64,000 bases of DNA from Amylostereum areolatum. Taxonomy: Eukaryota > Basidiomycota > Agaricomycetes > Russulales > Stereaceae. How positions within the stretch are numbered: position 1 is the first letter of the stretch; each line of letters begins with the position of its first letter. Below the pieces are notes generated by a model. It did not search any database and was not told the DNA's origin. It saw only the letters and a program-made list of their open reading frames with translations. Of this stretch, positions 10,175-19,537 are shown in pieces. The DNA lies in NCBI GenBank assembly GCA_012932865.1, contig SAXG01000005.1:744001-808000 (forward strand), in the 5' to 3' direction. The translations under genes and the position numbers were made by a program.

Positions 10175-11640
10175 TCAAGACGTTGAGACATCTGCATAAG
10201 GATCCGTTACAATTTTCACTGGATGCGAAAGATAAAACGGCTGTATTTCAGCCGTGACCGGACGCTGAGGGACCAGAGAGATGACCAAGAAATCCTGGAG
10301 AATCTAATGAGACTTGATTGCAACGTGTGAAACGCAAACATAGAGCATACGGTGATGGATATTTGTTCCGAGCTGAACCCCCCTACGGTGACTTCAGGTG
10401 AAAACTTGATCTCGCCCTCGTAATCCAAAACGTCTTCGCCTTCTCCTGACGGCAGTAACACAGATGCGCTTCCAGGTGCTCGGGGTGGAAGATCGCGTAA
10501 CACGCCCCCGCCAATGGAATAGGAATGCGCCAGCTTGTACCCGCGCGAATCAGCGACAACCTGGCGCTTCAAATATACCCGCATGGACGGTGGAATTGCA
10601 GCCTCTACGACATTGTTGGATAAAGTTGGTAAAGAGACGCGGAAGAAGGCTTGCAGAGAATCGGAGGGGGCGCGCAATTGAAAGTAAAAAGGTATCGGGG
10701 TCGTCATAGCGAAGGTTTCGACAGCTGGTATGAAGAGCTGGGGATATGCGTCAGAGGCGAAGGCGTGGATGGAACGAATACGAGGCGGCGTACTTGACAC
10801 TGAATAGGAGCCAAGGTAGATGGTGGCTGAGGCGGGAGAGTTGATATGATCTGACGCCAATCTTCGGGTAAAGATTTGATAGGAGACACAGTAGGGTAGG
10901 GAACGGAGAGCATGGCTCGTGGGGGACATGAGCGTGGAAAATATATGATTTTGACGCATAATCTGCCGGGAGAGTCGATGAAATGCAGACAGAGATAGGA
11001 AGTGTATTGAGCTCACGATCTGGAGGGCCTCAGGTGTACACCTTCCCTTTCTACTTCGATTGTCACCGTATACTTGCACCGGGCGGACAACCTGCGGGTA
11101 TCCACATCCGTGTAGTTGTATGACGGTGGGAGGGGGTATCTCTGCTCCCCTTGCCCGCACTGGGTGGGGAGTGGAAAATCGAAAGGCACTCCTGCCGCGC
11201 AAGCCTCCGACGAGCCGTCTGTTCTCCAGAGCGTATGAGACACATCCAGCAGAGTGACCTCGCTTGTTCTCGTGTCTAAGAGAGACAAGCGCAACTTTCC
11301 CTCCACCTAGCCGTCCCTCTGTCAGAGTATGAACACAAGGAGCGCATCCAACACATACCCTCATAGTTAGGCAGGATATGTCCGCCCTCGATTTTAGGCC
11401 TACATAGCCTCGGATCGCGTCTCCGCGACCAAATACCGGTAGCCCCAGCTCCTGGGAGACGTCCACATTACTGAAGACAACTTTGAAGAGACTGTTGCCT
11501 TGCTCGTACGTTCCGGTGGGCAGACTTCGTTGGATAGGGGACGTTCGGGCAATACGCTGCTCGTCGGCACTCGGTTCGGCCGTGTACGAAGGCAAGGCGG
11601 AAGCAGATAGAAAGCCACTGTGAGGAGATGAACCGGTCAT
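10175..11640 (-). CDS. Arrestin-like protein (alpha-arrestin/ART-type)
   Basis: Five exons on the minus strand (11359-11640, 11017-11306, 10794-10962, 10351-10737, 10175-10294) give 415 aa with all phases consistent. The N-terminal half has the arrestin beta-sandwich pattern (IRGYVGLKSR, VEGKLRLSLL, then PFDFPLPTQ and PLPPSYNYTD); the C-terminal half has LPEDWRQI, LFIPAVETFAMTTPIPFYFQ, a long strand-rich segment and DFLVISLVP...VKIVTDPY. Family knowledge: fungal alpha-arrestins recruit Rsp5/NEDD4 ubiquitin ligases through PPxY motifs to drive transporter endocytosis. A PPSY sequence is present in PLPPSY, but inside the fold, so use as a ligase docking site is uncertain. The start at 11640 is the first ATG before the LPSYTAE segment. 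Confidence 0.8.
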
Positions 11641-11642
11641 GG

Positions 11643-11733
11643 AGGAGGGGAGAGAGGTCGATAGGACCAGGTGTAAAATGTGGATACAGGAGGGGAGAGA
11701 GTTCGATAGGACCAGGTGTTAAAATGTGGATAC
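11643..11733. repeat. Two-copy tandem repeat of about 45 bp
   Basis: The unit at 11643-11687 recurs at 11688-11733 with one substitution and one extra T. It lies immediately upstream of the arrestin-like gene start, within its promoter or 5' leader. Confidence 0.85.
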
Positions 11734-11935
11734 ATTGCCTAATTTGCGGATTGTCCCCTGTCCCCGAGGCTGAGTTGCTTTCCGCTTACCCATGCTTAAT
11801 TTTCGCAAAAAAAAGGTCAAAAACCCTCAAGAATACGTCACCAGCGGCACCAAGTACGAAATCGACATGAGGTTCGCTCATATTGTATTTTGTTTTCTAC
11901 AAACCGCCGCAGCGCTGCCAGCCTCATGAGCTAAT

Positions 11936-12439
11936 AGGACCCCTGAAATTCCCTATAGAGCATTCATCCCAGGGTGACCTGTTTTCGGTGGTGCGCTGGG
12001 ACAGAATTTGGGCCATTTTCGGTGATTTACATGATAGATTTTTTCAAGTCAGCCGTTTTCAGTGGTTCTTAGACTATACATATCTAAAAATAGTCTAATT
12101 TCCCACGCCTTCGGCGTCGAGGTTTCCAGAGCAGAACTCTCATTTTATGCACAAGCTTGCTATAACATGCCTAGTTTGCTTCCATAGACCCATGGGAAGC
12201 AAAATATGCAAAATACTTGTGATTGGAACTGACAGATCCTCGGCGTGTTCAGATGCTTACCATTTTCGGTGGTGAAGATGGGACTTCGGACGGGCGGGTT
12301 CCTTTTCAGTGGTTCTTAGCTCCAACATGTCGGCCCTACGGGGCCCATTTTCGGTGGAGAGTACCATACATAGGTTCCCATAAGGCCCAAATTTTCGGTG
12401 GTCCGAGATGAATCATTTATAGGGAATTTCAGGGGTCCT
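11936..12439. mobile_element. 504-bp MITE with 22-bp perfect TIRs and 8-bp TSD
   Basis: The first 22 bases (11936-11957) are exactly the reverse complement of 12418-12439, and similarity continues inward (GAGCATTCATC versus AATGATTCATC). The element is flanked by GAGCTAAT at 11928-11935 and 12440-12447. An 8-bp duplication points to hAT-type mobilisation; because the TIR ends in A/T next to a T, a 9-bp reading cannot be excluded. No coding capacity is seen. The interior carries seven copies of a TTTTC[G/A]GTGGT motif. Confidence 0.9.
11982..12402 (+). repeat. Seven dispersed same-orientation copies of TTTTC(G/A)GTGGT inside the MITE
   Basis: Copies start at 11982, 12016, 12056, 12263, 12303, 12348 and 12392; two end in GAT or GGA rather than GGT. 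The copies at 12056 and 12303 share 17 bases including TCTTAG. All are on the plus strand, so they are not part of the inverted termini. Confidence 0.9.
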
Positions 12440-12447
12440 GAGCTAAT

Positions 12448-14465
12448 CAGCACTCAGTGACAAATAAGGTGGTCAGTGTGCACAAAACCTTGTATTCATA
12501 TACAGATTCGTGTACAGTGTAATGGGCCAAAGCGTGAGGATGATCACTCGACGCTACATAGGACAGCTTTGGCCCTTTGGGAGAGCTCACTCACAAGAGG
12601 TTGCGTTGCCTAAAGTGGATGTCCCCCGTCCCCGAGGCCGGGTTGCCCTCCTCTACCCGCTCCCACGGTCATGTGACACCGGTTGCGAGTTGCCAAACTA
12701 CAGCCGCCTACAGTAGAGGGGTTTGTGACGGTCCCAAATGCTCTCGCTCGTGTCGGGCTCTCTTGGCAATCTGCCATTTCGATAGCAGAGTGGGTTGTTC
12801 TGTTCCTTGAGGGTTCAGAGCTGGAGTCCTTGGGGGCGTAGGAAGCAAGTCGCCGAGGGCCGAGTAGGCCTGCGAATATGCAATGTCGATGAGGACATAT
12901 CACCTGTGATATGGATAACAAAAGGATCAGTAAAGCCTTTACTATCACATTGATTGATACTGTATGCACGTACCATCTATGAAAGCTCCGTTCGAGGCTT
13001 GCTGGTTGGTTGGGTTCTTGCATTATCGTGTCACCTGTCGTTGATTCGGACGTGGACGACACAATACAATGCTGTTGCGGACCTTCAGGATCCTGAGGAT
13101 GTCGTTGTGCTCGCACTCAAGACCGGCGGTGGCCAATGGCGTCAGCCGAGGAAAGCTGTAGACAACAATATAGTAAGCAAGGACATTGATCAGTTTGTTA
13201 AGGTCAGTCATACCTGGACGGCCGTGTTCTCGTTCGCTTGCGAGGAGGTTGAATGGGCACTGTTTCTGGGGGCTGCATCTTGGACGGAATCAGTGGACCT
13301 GCGTTCCTGCTCGGTGCACCGTCCCAATGGCCAGCCAATGTCACCCCCAACTCGCATAGATTCTTCTGCACAAATAGTACATGTCAGTTCGTCTCGCAAG
13401 AGAGAAAGAAAATGCGCACATGATCCAGATGAACGCACCGAGATGCACTGGATGCAGATGACAGGGTGTGCTGTACTGTGTCGTGTCGGGTCGGGTCGTG
13501 TCGTACATCACTCGAGCTCGGGACCACCACGCCTCATCCGAGCACCGAGGAAATTTCCCGAAAAATCTCTAGATATATAAATAAATCCAATCAGGGGGGG
13601 TGGGAGCGACGCGGTCATCGTGACCGAAGCGACAAAACACGTCCATGTTGCTGCACAAACATTGCTTTGGAGGAAAATTGATTTGAATTTGTTTTCTGAT
13701 ATACAAAGTAAAAGGTATAAGTAGGGCTGTGCCATGGAGGCTACTTTGACGCTAACGGCGGTGCGTAGAGGTGCCATAGAGAGTGGGAAGGTATGACGGT
13801 GGCCAAGTACGTGGTGGAGGTCAAGACGAAGAGCGACGCGGCGACCCGGCCGACGCGCAAGCCTAGGATGACGCAAGCAGCCACGTGCATTTGTCAACGC
13901 GACCTGTCACGTGTCGCGTTACGATGACGTGGCTGTTGTCCCACAACCAATCAGAAAGCTCACTTGTCTCGCGGTTTGTGTCGTGACGTGACGCAGCGCT
14001 CCACCGCGTCTCTCTTTGTATTAAAGGATGTGCTGCACTTGACTCAGACTCGGAGCAATATTGGATGACACAAAAGCTCCGACCATACCAGTGTAGAATG
14101 CACTGCCACCAGCTGTCACCCTACAAGAGCCTAAAGGCAAACGCCGCGAGTATGTACTATGTACAGCCCGGATCCTTGAATCACAGTAAGTACTTGCCTG
14201 GTACGGTCGACTGAAACATCCTCCCTCAACCTCACGCAATATAGCGAAGAAAGCGAGACTATCTTAGTAGATACCAAGGACAACCACAGTCGCTCAGGTG
14301 CGTAATAAGTCGCACAAAGAAATAGACATACCGGCAATTCTTTGAGAACTCTCGGGTCGAGGCGTGAAGTCACTGCGAAAGGGAAGGGCAGAGATAATCC
14401 ATGATTACGCTGGCGACATCCATTCATAATCAGGGAACGAAAAGGGGCACATGGTCGAACACCAG
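12448..14465. other. About 2 kb with no firmly supported gene
   Basis: Minus-strand frames between 12610 and 13438 can be linked by plausible splice sites, but they show no recognisable domain and lack a convincing start, so no gene is called. A stretch around 13840-14000 contains CACGTG and TGACGT-type words (for example CACGTGCATTT, GTCACGTGTCG, GATGACGTGG) that could be promoter elements. 12606-12650 resembles 11736-11780. Confidence 0.5.
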
Positions 14466-15233
14466 TCACACCCCCTCAGCAGGTCGCGCTACAGTGGATG
14501 ACGGCTCGACATTGGGGACATCAGGTGTGATTAATAGGTTTCCCAACCGGGGTGGCGAGGCGCGCGTGATGAACTCCAATGTCGAAGGGAGTTTTGCTCC
14601 AGCCTGGCGAAGGGCTGCACGGAGTTTGGATAAACGGATAGGGAGATGAACATTCAAGAGAAACGCACCGTCTCTTGCAAGCTCCTCCCTGATAGGCCCT
14701 CCAAGTTCAAATATGACACGGCCAGTTGGTACTCTACGGGAGATGTATATGAGTGCAGAAGAGGTCTGGTGCGTTTGGCTGGCTTACCGTGTCGCCCAGA
14801 ATTCGAACGTCCCTTTTCCTTTACCCATACGGGTTTCGTTACCCTACACATGGCCATATTTACACATTATAACCTCCTGAAAATCTGTACGTACCTTGAT
14901 ACAGACTGGGATGTCGGGGAAGACACGCATGTACACCTTGGAGCCTTTCACCACCTTGACCTTCCGCTTCAATACGTCTTCAGCACTCTTGAGCTGCTTG
15001 GCAGATATCCGCACTCCAGGGCCCTTAATCCTCAGTCCATACTCGCCATATGCAACAGTAGTTCCCTTTGTAGAGCCTCCGATGGGTATTGGGATGACGC
15101 CTTTGTGCCGCTTGATAAAGGTGACGCGGCGGGGAGCAAGCTGATGACGGTATCGGAGTAGAATAGGTTGGTGGTTCGCCTGCGAGAGTATACGGCCCAG
15201 TAGCGATGCCTGAGGGCGGCCTACGGCTGGCAA
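14466..15233 (-). CDS. MRPL16: Mitochondrial large-subunit ribosomal protein uL16m (start unresolved)
   Basis: Exons on the minus strand are 14895-15233 (5' end open), 14788-14843, 14669-14733 and 14466-14614, with consistent phases. The product builds the peptidyl-transferase side of the mitochondrial 50S subunit. Signature blocks are LAPRRVTFIKRHKG, GGSTKGTTVAYGEYGLRIKG, KVVKGSKVYMRVFPDIPV, ETRMGKGKGTFEFWATR, VPTGRVIFELGGPIREELAR and LRQAGAKLPSTLEFITR, i.e. the whole L16 domain. The start is the problem: the conserved frame has no ATG back past 15233, whereas a good mitochondrial presequence (MFSLSSIRFCLASR, ATG at 15264) lies in another frame, and I could not find an intron joining them in phase. 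It shares a short divergent promoter with PRP3. Confidence 0.9.
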
Positions 15234-15409
15234 GGCAGAAGCGGATGGATGAGAGCGAAAACATGAAGGTCGCGTTACGTGACGCGTGACTTTCGTGATG
15301 CCAGCTTCGAGCCCAACGGCAGTCAGTGTCGCCCTTTGTGACCACCACCATCACCACCGGCGTACATACCCTTTCCTTTTCTACTTCTTTTAGTTCGGCG
15401 TGCGCTGCA

Positions 15410-17670
15410 ATGAGCGATAGGAAAAGACCTTTGGAAGGAAACGGTGCTGCACCCGCAGCAAAGAAGCAAAGGAGGTCCGTAACTTGTCGTCTGTCGTTAT
15501 TCGGATGCTAAGGTCGGACGTCTTACAGTGACAATACTGTGAGTACATCTCCCCACTTCTCAAGGTGAATACTGTTGTTATGCACCATCTAACCTGACCC
15601 TATAACCTTTCTTGCGCTCGTAGACCTCATCCAATGGATCCATTAGCGCTCCTCCTGCAAGTATCCATCATTCTTGAATATTATCAAGTCCCTAACACTA
15701 GACGTAGATATCGGCAGAAGACCTCATCAAACAAAAGCGTGCTGAAGTTGCAGCCAAGCTTGCTGCGTTCAGAAATGGGCCCGGTGCGGCAGCTGGATCT
15801 TCCACTAATGCTATCGCCACTCCAGGTGCGGGTGTTACTGGATTATCGTCGTCAGCCATGTCAGCCATGGCGAAGAGCATTGCGGAAGCCAAGAAGAAAG
15901 TTGCCTCTCAAGGCAGCAAACAGAACCCAAACCCGTACATGGTGTGGTCACTCCCGTTGATTGGTTCGTTCTACCCTGACGCCGTTCATTAACTTAGGCG
16001 CAATCTCAAGCGGGTAAAGGCAAAAACCGCGCTACCGAAGCGGCCCCACAAGGCGCGGGTCTCAAAATGTCGGTCCACCCTTCCCTTCTCGACACAGCAG
16101 CGCCTTCCGCACCCCAGTCCAAGAAGGATCGTTACAAGCCGATGCAGCCCAAGTTTGCGTCTATCAAGGCCAATGCTCGCAATGCGCCGACTCCTCCTCC
16201 TGTCACTGTCCACGTTCCAATAATGAAGGAGAATCCGTATGCAGCGGCGTCAGCGTCTCCAGCACCCGAGGGTTCGTTTGAAGGAGCACCTAGGGAGAGG
16301 GTCGGTCGGTCTTTGCGGTTCAATCCTAAGGGAAAGTACATCGCACAGGCCGATAACTTAAGGAAGGAGGCGCAGCTGGAGGCTCTGAAGCAGAGGATCG
16401 CTGAAAGTGCCAAGAAGGCGGGGTTGGATAACGAGTTCGACACTCTGGAAAAAAAGATTAAGGTATAGACCTTTCTTGTTTTCCGAGATACCTTACTGAC
16501 AAAATCGTTTAGCGAGAGGTGCCCCCAAGATCAGAGTGGTGGGACGAGGCTCTCCTTCCAACCAAGAACTACGAAGACATCGACAATTTCGATCCTTCTG
16601 CTCTGAACATCCGCAAGGACGGGTCTCCAATCACATTTTATATTCAGCATCCTATCCCCATCCCCGCGCCCGGTGAGAAGAACAAACCTGTTGCGAAACC
16701 TCTCATGTTGACCAAGAAGGTATGGACGGTCCTGAGGTAACACAAGATTGAATTTAACAAGCGATTTTGTCACAGGAGCAAAAGAAGATGCGCAAGCAGC
16801 GTCGCCAAGCCGAGCTCCAGGACAAACGTGATCGTGTGCGTATGGGTCTCATACCTCCGGATGCTCCTAAGGGTATGTAATACCGCCATTCCATGGGTCC
16901 GTGCGCTCCCTTACCAGTTTTGTGTAGTCCGCCTTGCGAACCTGATGAAGGTTCTAACCTCGGATGCTGTACAAGACCCAACGCGTGTCGAGGCTAAGGT
17001 CAGGCGCGAGGTCGCGATGCGCAAGCACACACACGAGAAGATGAACACGGAGAGAAAGCTGACTGACGAGCAACGGCGCGAGAAGATCGAAACGAAAAAG
17101 GTCGAAGAGGAGAAGAAGGGAATTTACGGAGCCATCTTCAAGTATATCAAATCCCATTTTTATATCTACCTCCAACTGATGAGGTACTTTCTCAGGATCC
17201 GAACACTCGCCGACCCTGCTCAACGGTTCAAGGTGCGCAAAAATGCCGAACAGTTCAACTTGACTGGTCTCGCCATCTTCAACCCCAGTTTCTGTATGGT
17301 ATACGTCGAAGGCGCGGCCAAGTACATCCGGAACTACAAGAGGCTAATGCTCCACCGTATTGCGTGGACGGAAGCTGCTCGCGCGCGCGGCGAAGAAGAG
17401 GTCGAGCTGGAACAAGGCGACGACGCGATCGAAGCAAATGGTGCACAAGGCAAGGGCAAGGAGAAAGCGGTTGAGCAAGAAATCGTTTCATTGGAGAACA
17501 ACCGATGTGACTTGGTGTGGGAGGGGCCCGTGCGCGATAGGTCGTTCTCGAATTTCCGGCCCAAGCCATGCCCAACTGATAATGCGGCGAGGGAGGCGTT
17601 GGGAGCGAAGTTGACAGGATATTGGGACATGACGAAGAACTGGAAACCGGAAGATGAAGAGTTCATTTGA
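15410..17670 (+). CDS. PRP3: U4/U6 snRNP splicing factor PRP3
   Basis: Nine exons (15410-15474, 15529-15538, 15624-15660, 15718-15941, 15998-16462, 16513-16719, 16776-16872, 16928-17141, 17196-17670) give 597 aa. PRP3 is a core protein of the U4/U6.U5 tri-snRNP and binds U4/U6 RNA in the nucleus. Evidence: a basic, low-complexity N-terminus; the central PRP3 block with SLRFNPKGKYIAQADNLRKE, PPRSEWWDEALLP, YIQHPIPIPAP, RMGLIPPDAPKVRLANLMKV and EAKVRREVAMRKHTHEKMN; and a C-terminal DUF1115 domain with FNLTGLAIFNPSFCMVYVEG, LMLHRIAW and LVWEGPVRDRSF. The second exon is a 10-nt micro-exon. Start and stop agree with the family. Confidence 0.95.
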
Positions 17671-17784
17671 ATACGCTTCCGCCCAATCTTTATCCTTTCA
17701 CCGTTCGCGCGTGTTGCAGTGATATATTGCGATGGGTTTATCCCAGTCCGGTATGGGTATTGAGACTGGTTTGCCACAACGACA

Positions 17785-18316
17785 CTAGAAAACGATATTC
17801 AATCGTACTCTCTCCATCACCGTTACCTCTTGGACACGCTGCTGAACAATCCCATCGCCCAGCCTGCCGAAGTGGAATCTCGATTGCTGTTTGTCCTCGA
17901 CATCCTTCCCAACTACATCATCCACCGGCGCGCTATGCACCTCCCCAGGTTGACTATTGGGTCCATCGTCCATTTCTTTCCACCACGTGAGACACTCCTC
18001 GTTGAGCATGCTCTCGAACGAAATGTCCAGATGGACGAGATCCTTCACAAGGAGGTATGCAGTATGACTCGAGCAACAGTAGGAGCTCTTGGTTCCCCTG
18101 GCTTGCGATCCAGTCATGGTGAGCTGGAATGTCTCTCCAGCCCGATGTCAGGAAGAGCTCGCATGGGTCAGATGCGTTGGTGTAAAAGTGCAAGGGATAG
18201 CCAGAATGGGATGATTGGCGTTCAGACAGGAGAGTGAAGAGGGAGGTGAGCGTTGGTGAGTGAAAGGTTGTGTCGGAGGAGCGGAAAGTCAGAATGGTAA
18301 ATTCAGTTATCGTCAT
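17785..18316 (-). pseudogene. ABM/dimeric alpha-beta barrel-like protein with an apparent +1 frameshift
   Basis: From ATG at 18316 the frame gives MTITEFTILTFRSS..., SGYPLHFYTN, FLTSGWRDIPAHHDWIASQ and NQELLLLLESY, the pattern of fungal stress-response or antibiotic-biosynthesis-monooxygenase-like (ABM) barrel proteins. The expected next block, VKDLVHLDISFE, is present but in the neighbouring frame, then runs to a stop at 17785. Between 18062 and 18048 there is no intron-sized gap and no usable GT-AG pair, so one extra base seems to lie in 18049-18061. It could be a young pseudogene, a strain-specific null or a sequence error. No function is known for the family member. Confidence 0.55.
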
Positions 18317-18609
18317 TGATGTGAGGATATGAAGTTGGTGTGCAAGATGTTTCTGAAAGATGGTGGTGAAGCATAGACTTGAGGCTGAGTCTTTAACGAA
18401 CACTGAGTACTGAGCACTGGTACTGAGCACTGGAGAGGCGAGCAGGTAAGTAGTGTTTGGTGGACTGGAGTCGGAGTTTTAGGACGCGTACGCCGACTCC
18501 CTAGTCGCGTGATTTGCAACTTTTCCCACGAGCGTGACGCGGCAAGTCAAGCCTCTAGGTAAGTACTTCCATTCGCCTACCTTGGTGAGCTCAATCCTTC
18601 CCGTCGGCC

Positions 18610-19279
18610 ATGGCATCACAGCTCTACCCATGGGTCTATAATGTCACTGCGCCTGCCCGTGATATCGTTCGCAACGTCATTCGCACCAGCTCTACGCCTC
18701 TGTCTACCAAAAACATATTCAAGCAAGCCGTTAAACAGGTCCCCTCTTCGACGTCCCCGGCCCCGACCAAGGCTATGCTGAAGCGCATGTCTGGACCCCT
18801 TCCATCTCATCCCGAACACCCCGTTAGGTCTATCAGGTGAGTGTCGGCATGAACCTGCGATTCCTCGTCCACCGCCTGACCGAGTAATCACTACCAGCTA
18901 TCTCAAACACATCGTTCTGCCTGAACTTGTGAAACGGAAGGAGATCGAGCTCGTACACACGCAGCGCACGCTCACTCAGGAAGAGATCAACGCGCGTATG
19001 GCGTCCATGACCAAGGCCCAGCGCGCCCGGGCGGGTACTCTCTCGGCGACCATTTCTTCGTGGGTCTGGCAGGCCAGGGACTACCAGCCTCAGCCTGTCG
19101 TGCAGAAGGAGGAGGTGGTGACATTTGGGACGGAGGTGGGCGTGGGCGAGGACTGGGGTCATTTGAATCGGCGAAGGAGGAGGGCGAGGGAAACCAAGGT
19201 GAAGCGGGACGTCAAGTGGATGCGCAAACTCATACGAGCAAAGGATAGCACTGCTGAGGAGGCGACCGCGTCTTCATAG
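18610..19279 (+). CDS. Small basic protein of unknown function
   Basis: Two exons (18610-18836, 18898-19279) with a gtgagt...ctaccag intron give 202 aa. It is rich in Arg/Lys with a long central helix (LVKRKEIELVHTQRTLTQEE, INARMASMTKAQRARAG) and a very basic C-terminus (HLNRRRRRARETKVKRDVKW). The N-terminus (YPWVYNVTAPARDIVRNVIR) could be an amphipathic helix; a mitochondrial or ribosome-associated role is only a guess from composition. I do not recognise the family. Confidence 0.7.
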
Positions 19280-19537
19280 CTTGTCGTTTACATCAGATGC
19301 CGGTTCTTTCTACCCTATAAACTCCTTATTGTGCATCCTTCTGCTGCTATGCCTCGAGCTCATGAACTTCGAATTCGAGTCCCAGATTCCGTGACGTCCG
19401 TCGTCACTTACCGCTGTCGTGACCTGTGACCGAGGATGTGGAGTGACGGAGTTCGCGCCGGTCTGTTTTCGTTGAAGTGATCCTTCTCTCAGTCCTTGCC
19501 CTCATCCCGCCCTCATCCCGCCTTCGATCCATCTACC

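Noticed and set aside
12610..13438. Minus-strand small frames that can be linked by splice-like sites
   Set aside because: No convincing start codon, no recognisable domain and several equally good splice choices.
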